From assembly GCA_001303225.1 (NCBI GenBank), contig LJNI01000071.1:1-18662 (forward strand): DNA of 18,662 nucleotides. Direction: 5' to 3'. Source of the DNA: a candidate division TA06 bacterium DG_78. Lineage in GTDB: Bacteria > Hydrothermota > Tepidihabitantia > SM23-42. Position 1 is the stretch's first letter. Every line of letters begins with the position of its first letter. The position numbers and the translations under genes are program-made. The notes beneath the pieces are model-generated. The model made no database searches, had not been told where the DNA came from, and saw nothing but the letters and a program-made list of their open reading frames with translations. Positions 14,911 through 18,662 of the stretch are shown one piece after another.

Positions 14911-15475
14911 TCATTTTTTGAACTTCCACTTTACAATATTCCAGACTGCTTGGATACCATCTTTAGGACCGATTTTTTTTCCTTTTCTTCTACCTCTGTA
15001 GGTTATCGGTAACTCGGTGATTTTTTCGCCTCTCTTCAAAATCTGTTAAGTGACTCTTGTATAAGAGATTCGTCAACAGCGTTAAAAAACGGTTTGCAAT
15101 ATAACTCAATGCCAGAAATTCCCCCTTACCCATGACACGAGAACCATAGACTACCTTAGCACTCGCTTCTTGGATCGGCGTGAGAAGCTTCGGATATTCA
15201 CCAGGAGAATATTCCAAATCAGCATCTTGAATAATGACAACACGACCTTGCGTAATACCCAATCCAGACCGAATTGCAGCTCCTTTACCCATGTTTTTAT
15301 TGTGGAAGATCGTCTTTATTCCTTTTTTTGTTCGCAAATAATCCCGCGTCCCATCTGTTGAATAATCGTCTACCACAATGATTTCGCTATCGATATTGAC
15401 CCCTGCTACTGCACGCAAAATCGCCTCAATATCATGTATCTCATTAAATACGGGCACAATAACTGAAACCTTCAT
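14911..15475 (-). pseudogene. Broken family 2 glycosyltransferase (DPM1-like)
   Basis: The frame starts at the ATG at 15475 (MKVSVIVPVFNEIHDIEAIL) and continues through the GT2 motifs EIIVVDDYSTDGT, NMGKGAAIRSGL and VIIQDADLEYSP to LLYKSHLTDFE, then runs out of frame to a stop near 14990. The genuine C-terminus (RGEKITELPITYRGRRKGKK, IGPKDGIQAVWN) is present in a different minus-strand frame from 15033 to the TGA at 14911. The linking region, about 30-40 residues in relatives (the conserved YKxF ... FEFEPE part), is missing. An internal deletion with frameshift at about 15030-15036 explains this. The frame can be extended upstream to an ATG at 15547, but the promoter and family start favour 15475. 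Confidence 0.85.
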
Positions 15476-15482
15476 CTGGTTT

Positions 15483-15510
15483 ATTATATTAAAAATTCTG
15501 TTGTTGTCTA
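15483..15510 (-). promoter_or_regulatory. Promoter of the broken GT2 gene, leaderless layout
   Basis: On the minus strand TAGACA (15510-15505), 16 bases, TATAAT (15488-15483), then seven bases to the ATG at 15475. The predicted transcript starts at the ATG. This also rules against the upstream ATG at 15547. Confidence 0.72.
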
Positions 15511-15535
15511 CCCCAGAAGAATTAGAAATCTGATG

Positions 15536-15563
15536 TTGACATTTCATGAAAACCTCGTATAAT
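15536..15563 (+). promoter_or_regulatory. Promoter of tRNA-Glu
   Basis: Perfect TTGACA (15536-15541), 16 bases, perfect TATAAT (15558-15563). Predicted start is near 15570, ten bases before the mature tRNA. Confidence 0.87.
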
Positions 15564-15579
15564 AGCCACTATAGGTAGA

Positions 15580-15655
15580 GGCGCCATCGTCTAGTCTGGA
15601 CTAGGACGTCGCCCTCTCAAGGCGAAGATCACGGGTTCGAATCCCGTTGGCGCTA
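15580..15655 (+). tRNA. tRNA-Glu (anticodon CTC)
   Basis: 76 bases including the discriminator A. The acceptor stem GGCGCCA/TGGCGCT closes with a G-U pair at position 1-72. The D arm GTCTA...AGGAC is typical of glutamate tRNAs. The anticodon stem TCGCC/GGCGA holds the loop CTCTCAA with anticodon CTC (15616-15618), reading GAG. The T arm is ACGGG-TTCGAAT-CCCGT. CCA is not encoded, so it must be added by the nucleotidyltransferase. The next promoter begins four bases downstream, leaving no room for a separate terminator. Confidence 0.97.
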
Positions 15656-15658
15656 TGG

Positions 15659-15686
15659 TTGACATATTTAAATTTTTAGATATAAT
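15659..15686 (+). promoter_or_regulatory. Promoter of the bactofilin-purQ operon
   Basis: Perfect TTGACA (15659-15664), 16 bases, perfect TATAAT (15681-15686). Predicted start is near 15693. The leader carries AAAGGAGG (15714-15721), four bases before the chosen ATG at 15726; an ATG at 15722 is too close. Confidence 0.87.
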
Positions 15687-15725
15687 TACTATTAAATACA
15701 TTCTGAACATCCTAAAGGAGGATGG

Positions 15726-16079
15726 ATGGATAGAGATGATAAAATTGACAGCATTATCGGGAAAAGTACCGTAATAAATGGTGACATTAAAGTAGATGGT
15801 GCGACGAAAATCGACGGTACAGTCGAAGGTAACATAACAGCCAAAGATAGCTTAATCGTCGGCAGAGATGCAGTTGTGAAAGGCACCATCGTTTGTAAAT
15901 CGGCAATCATCGGAGGACAAGTCCAGGGCAATGTCACTGCACATGAGATAGTCGAGCTCCAAAGTGGAGCACGGGTGGCAGGTGATATTGTCTGCAAAGG
16001 AATAATCATCAAAGACGGTGTATTTTTTGAAGGCAATTGCCGGATGTCTCAAAAAACAAAAGAAAAACAGGAAAAGTAA
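15726..16079 (+). CDS. Bactofilin (polymer-forming cytoskeletal protein)
   Basis: 117 residues, usual length. The core is a right-handed beta-helix with repeated hydrophobic-glycine turns: VINGDIKVDGATKIDGTVEGNITAKDSLIVGRDAVVKGTIVCKSAIIGGQVQGNVTAHEIVELQSGARVAGDI. Bactofilins polymerise without nucleotide and scaffold cell-wall or polar machinery at the membrane. The basic, disordered tail QKTKEKQEK is typical. It is the first gene of a five-gene plus-strand operon, with three bases to the next gene. Its start is set by GGAGG four bases upstream. Confidence 0.93.
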   Translation: MDRDDKIDSIIGKSTVINGDIKVDGATKIDGTVEGNITAKDSLIVGRDAVVKGTIVCKSAIIGGQVQGNVTAHEIVELQSGARVAGDIVCKGIIIKDGVFFEGNCRMSQKTKEKQEK

Positions 16080-16082
16080 GCG

Positions 16083-16904
16083 ATGTTTATAAAACTGTAT
16101 GGGACAAGGGGATCAATAGCTGTATCCAATAAAGCAACTCAAAAATATGGCGGTAACACAACGTGTCTATACGTCGAATCACGCGCTGGTGATGCAGTGG
16201 TCATCGATGCTGGGACAGGAATCAGGCAGGTAGGTGATTATCTTTTGAAAAGCAAAATAAAAAAGATAAGTTTAATTTTTACTCATTACCATTGGGATCA
16301 TATACAGGGAATCCCTATGTTTATACCAATATTTTTAAAGAAATCAGTTTTGAATATCTATGGTCATAAAAAAGAAGCTTCGGCGAAAAAAGCCCTCTCA
16401 TACCAAATGACCAAACCTTACTGGCCGGTAACAATGGCAGACCTGCCGTCAAAAATTGTGTACAAAAGTTTAAAGAAAAAATTTAAAATCGGGAGTTTAA
16501 AAATTGAAACAATTATCAATAATCATCCCAATTATACCTTGGGTATTAAACTCACCGAAGGCAAAAATAGTGTAGCATTCTTGACTGACAATGAACTTTT
16601 TGCAGAACAAACACACACGCCGTATAGAAAATTTGTGAATTTTGTCAAAAAAACAAAATTACTTATTCATGACGCACAATATACTAACAACGTATATAAA
16701 TCAAAGAAAGGATATGGACATTCAACATATACCCAGGTTATGAAGCTCGTTCAAGATGCGAAAATCAAAAATATTGTCTTCACACATCATGATCCTTCAA
16801 GCAGTGATATATCTATTAATACTATTCTTAAAAAAATGAGGAGAAAATACCCTAAATACAACATTAAGGCAGCTGCTGAAGGCATGACGTTTACCTTCAA
16901 ATGA
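16083..16904 (+). CDS. MBL-fold metallo-hydrolase
   Basis: 273 residues. The metallo-beta-lactamase motif is THYHWDHIQG (His68, His70, Asp72, His73). YGTRGSI at the N-terminus and the later HPNYTLGIKL, LTDNE and TYTQVMKL...FTHHDPSSSD supply the remaining metal ligands in the order seen in the RNase Z/PhnP-like branch. Members hydrolyse phosphodiester or cyclic-nucleotide-type bonds; the substrate here is unknown. CAGGAAAAG near the bactofilin stop can serve as ribosome-binding site. In an operon with bactofilin and purQ, no clear functional link is evident. Confidence 0.88.
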   Translation: MFIKLYGTRGSIAVSNKATQKYGGNTTCLYVESRAGDAVVIDAGTGIRQVGDYLLKSKIKKISLIFTHYHWDHIQGIPMFIPIFLKKSVLNIYGHKKEASAKKALSYQMTKPYWPVTMADLPSKIVYKSLKKKFKIGSLKIETIINNHPNYTLGIKLTEGKNSVAFLTDNELFAEQTHTPYRKFVNFVKKTKLLIHDAQYTNNVYKSKKGYGHSTYTQVMKLVQDAKIKNIVFTHHDPSSSDISINTILKKMRRKYPKYNIKAAAEGMTFTFK

Positions 16905-16926
16905 TCAGAGCACACTTCACTAAACA

Positions 16927-17694
16927 GTGAACCCAAAGGTCTTAATTGTTAGAACCGCTGGTACAAATTGTGATGTAGAAACCGCCTACGCCTTTGAAAA
17001 AGCAGGCGCACGTGCTGAGCGCGTCTACATCGATGAAATAAAGAAAAAGAATATCCTCGACTACCAGATTATCACCCTGCCCGGAGGTTTTACCTATGGT
17101 GATGATGTTGCTGCAGGTAAGATTCTCGCTAATGAGATCAAATACAAGCTCCGCGACAACTTCAAGGAATTTATTGAAAAGAAAAACTTAATCATTGGAA
17201 TCTGTAATGGATTTCAGGTCCTTGTCAAATGCGGCATCCTTCCCTGCTTTGAAAACTATTTTGAAAAGCAATCAGCGAGCCTCGTTGCCAATGATTCTGA
17301 ACGATTTGAGGACCGCTGGGTTTATCTGAAAGTAAATAGTGAGCGTTCGGTATTTACGCGAGGGATGAAAACAATCATTACTCTACCGGTTGCCCATGCC
17401 GAAGGAAAGTTTGTTGTCAAAGATGAGAACGTTTTAAAAGAAATACAGAAGCTCATCGTGTTTCAGTATGTAGATAAAAACGGTGAGTCAGGTGCCTATC
17501 CAGTTAATCCGAATGGATCAGTGCTCGATATTGCCGGAATTACCGATCCCACAGGACGAATTTTAGGCTTAATGCCTCATCCTGAGCGCAATATTTCTCG
17601 TTTTCAGCACCCCCTTCATACCCGAGAGAAAGTGAATGAACATGGTGATGGATTGCAGATATTCAAAAATGCGGTCAAATATTTTACAGCGTAA
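16927..17694 (+). CDS. purQ: Phosphoribosylformylglycinamidine synthase subunit PurQ (glutaminase)
   Basis: 255 residues with a GTG start (16927), 22 bases after the MBL gene. PurQ supplies ammonia from glutamine to PurL in purine synthesis. The class I amidotransferase triad is Cys93 (GICNGFQ), His218 and Glu220 (MPHPER). Family motifs include LPGGFTYGDDVAAGKI and LPVAHAEGKF. The length fits the longer bacterial and archaeal PurQ forms that work with PurS and PurL; neither is in view, so they must be elsewhere. The stop codon overlaps the next ATG by one base (TAATG), which suggests coupled translation. No strong Shine-Dalgarno precedes the GTG. Confidence 0.95.
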   Translation: MNPKVLIVRTAGTNCDVETAYAFEKAGARAERVYIDEIKKKNILDYQIITLPGGFTYGDDVAAGKILANEIKYKLRDNFKEFIEKKNLIIGICNGFQVLVKCGILPCFENYFEKQSASLVANDSERFEDRWVYLKVNSERSVFTRGMKTIITLPVAHAEGKFVVKDENVLKEIQKLIVFQYVDKNGESGAYPVNPNGSVLDIAGITDPTGRILGLMPHPERNISRFQHPLHTREKVNEHGDGLQIFKNAVKYFTA

Positions 17695-18002
17695 TGAACG
17701 GCTATTTAATTAACCACCCTATTCTCGAATTCAAGCGTGGTAAAAAAGTAAAATTCTATTTTGAAGGAAAGGAAATCGAAGGGTATGAAGGATTGCCCAT
17801 TGCAGCCGCTTTGCATGCGGCGGGTTGTAAAGTTCTCAGTTATTCAGAAAAATACAATCGACCACGAGGGTTTTTCTGCGCAGTCGGCAAGTGTTCATCA
17901 TGCCTCATGGAAGTTGATGGCAAGCCAAATGTCATGGTTTGTGTGGAACCGTTGAAACAAGGAATGAAGGTGCGTAGGCAAAAAGGCCGAGGAAAGATCT
18001 AA
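17694..18002 (+). CDS. Small 2Fe-2S ferredoxin subunit (HcnA / SoxA small-domain type)
   Basis: 102 residues. The 2Fe-2S cysteines are Cys62, 67, 70 and 83 in RPRGFFCAVGKCSSCLMEVDGKPNVMVC, the Fer2_4 arrangement. Such proteins are the separate small subunit of HcnABC-like, opine, or dye-linked proline dehydrogenases, homologous to the N-terminus of sarcosine oxidase alpha. It is followed after five bases by the FAD subunit and overlaps purQ by one base. Pairing with purQ is not expected from the pathway. The true substrate depends on the third (DAO-type) subunit, which would lie beyond the window. Confidence 0.88.
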   Translation: MNGYLINHPILEFKRGKKVKFYFEGKEIEGYEGLPIAAALHAAGCKVLSYSEKYNRPRGFFCAVGKCSSCLMEVDGKPNVMVCVEPLKQGMKVRRQKGRGKI

Positions 18003-18007
18003 AATAG

Positions 18008-18662
18008 ATGACAGATAACAAATATCAGCTTCCAGACAAAGACATTGATATCTGTGTTATTGGTGGTGGACCAGCTGGTTTAGAATCAGCAATTATCGCA
18101 AAAGAATTGGGTGCTGAGGTACTACTCATTGATGATAATCCAATTCTCGGCGGTCAGTTAATAAAACAAACCCATAAATTCTTTGGCTCAAAGACACACT
18201 ATTGTGGTGTTCGGGGATTTACTATTGGTGAAATACTATCTGACAAGGTTAAGGAATTAGGCATAAAGACTCTGCTCAATGCTACCGTTGTTGGCTATTA
18301 TGATGACGATAGTCTCGGTGTACTAAATGAAAGCAGCCTCTTTCAGGTGAAGGCAAAACGGTATATCTTTGCAACAGGTGCGAGTGAAAATATGCTCGCC
18401 TTTGAAAATTCAGATTTACCAGGGGTCTATGGTGCTGGTGCAGTCCAGACGATGATGAATGTATATGGTGTGATCCCTGGAAAACGAGCAGTAGTTATTG
18501 GCTCGGGCAATATCGGATTGATTGTCCCCTATCAATTACTACAGGCACGTGTAGAAGTCGCAGCAATCGTAGAAATCCTCGATAAAGTTGGTGGTTACTA
18601 TGTCCATGCAGCAAAGATAAAGCGGGCAGGTGTACCCATATATCTCAAACACACAATCATCG
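18008..18662 (+). CDS. FAD/NAD(P)-binding oxidoreductase, HcnB/SoxA-like, cut by window edge
   Basis: 218 residues are visible and the frame runs off the right edge. The FAD-binding Rossmann motif is CVIGGGPAGLESA (16-28), with the acidic strand end LLIDDN and the GGQ after it. ATGASEN precedes the second dinucleotide-binding motif VIGSGNIGLI (163-172). This fits the FAD/NADH-type subunit that partners a small 2Fe-2S protein in HcnAB and amino-acid dehydrogenases. A C-terminal bfd-like 2Fe-2S domain, usual in the family, would be outside the window. Catabolic substrate (proline, sarcosine, opine or glycine type) cannot be assigned. Confidence 0.87.
   Translation, partial: MTDNKYQLPDKDIDICVIGGGPAGLESAIIAKELGAEVLLIDDNPILGGQLIKQTHKFFGSKTHYCGVRGFTIGEILSDKVKELGIKTLLNATVVGYYDDDSLGVLNESSLFQVKAKRYIFATGASENMLAFENSDLPGVYGAGAVQTMMNVYGVIPGKRAVVIGSGNIGLIVPYQLLQARVEVAAIVEILDKVGGYYVHAAKIKRAGVPIYLKHTII

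Noticed and set aside
14990..15547. GT2 gene read as an intact 185-residue protein
   Set aside because: The last 18 residues are out of frame with the recognisable C-terminus found further downstream, and the first 24 precede the promoter-defined start.
16621..16648. Antisense TTGACA, 16 bases, TATACG inside the MBL gene
   Set aside because: The spacing fits the local rule but the -10 lacks its most conserved final T and no target transcript is apparent; probably chance.

Overview
The window looks like a chromosomal stretch of an uncultured, AT-leaning Gram-negative bacterium. The secreted M6 metalloprotease with a C-terminal FlgD/Por-type sorting region, the lipoprotein-rich surface genes, the bactofilin, the long multi-cluster RnfB and the sparse small operons recall candidate division WOR-3 (Stahlbacteria) and similar FCB-adjacent lineages. 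That placement is an inference from gene style, not from a marker gene.

Layout. 1-1534 (minus): an agmatinase/arginase-family gene cut by the window edge and a stand-alone RnfB-like polyferredoxin, with overlapping stop and start codons. 1721-2437 (plus): an AT-rich SAM methyltransferase. 2566-4101 (minus): a B12-binding radical SAM protein (DUF4070 type), divergent from a beta-propeller lipoprotein (4143-5459, plus). 5499-7115 (minus): secreted M6 protease. 7283-7765 (plus): small lipoprotein with a duplicated helical tail and a clear terminator. 7953-8888 (plus): membrane-anchored TPR-like protein. 8897-13352 (minus): a seven-gene operon read scpB, QueG-like Fe-S protein, DUF4416, GIY-YIG nuclease, queD, queC, pyrimidine-nucleoside phosphorylase. 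13353-13768: a 416-base gene-free stretch holding the operon promoter and a promoter-led, hairpin-rich segment that may be an RNA. 13769-14896 (plus): GT4 glycosyltransferase. 14911-15475 (minus): a broken GT2 glycosyltransferase. 15580-15655: tRNA-Glu(CTC). 15726 to the right edge (plus): bactofilin, MBL hydrolase, purQ, a 2Fe-2S protein and an FAD oxidoreductase in one tight operon.

Functional links. queC and queD make the 7-deazaguanine (preQ0/queuosine) precursor, and the QueG-like Fe-S protein in the same operon fits that theme loosely. The last two genes look like the small 2Fe-2S and FAD subunits of an HcnA/HcnB or SoxA-type amine/amino-acid dehydrogenase.

The most unusual signals are non-coding. 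Eleven well-matched sigma-70-like promoters all have exactly 16 bases between the -35 and -10 boxes, and four of them place the start codon at or within about two bases of the predicted transcription start (leaderless messages). The small GIY-YIG gene is bracketed by a perfect 14-base inverted repeat that also forms the ends of two reading frames. A dispersed intergenic repeat appears to supply the ribosome-binding site, GTG start and first codons of queC. The M6 protease seems to start at an ATT codon.
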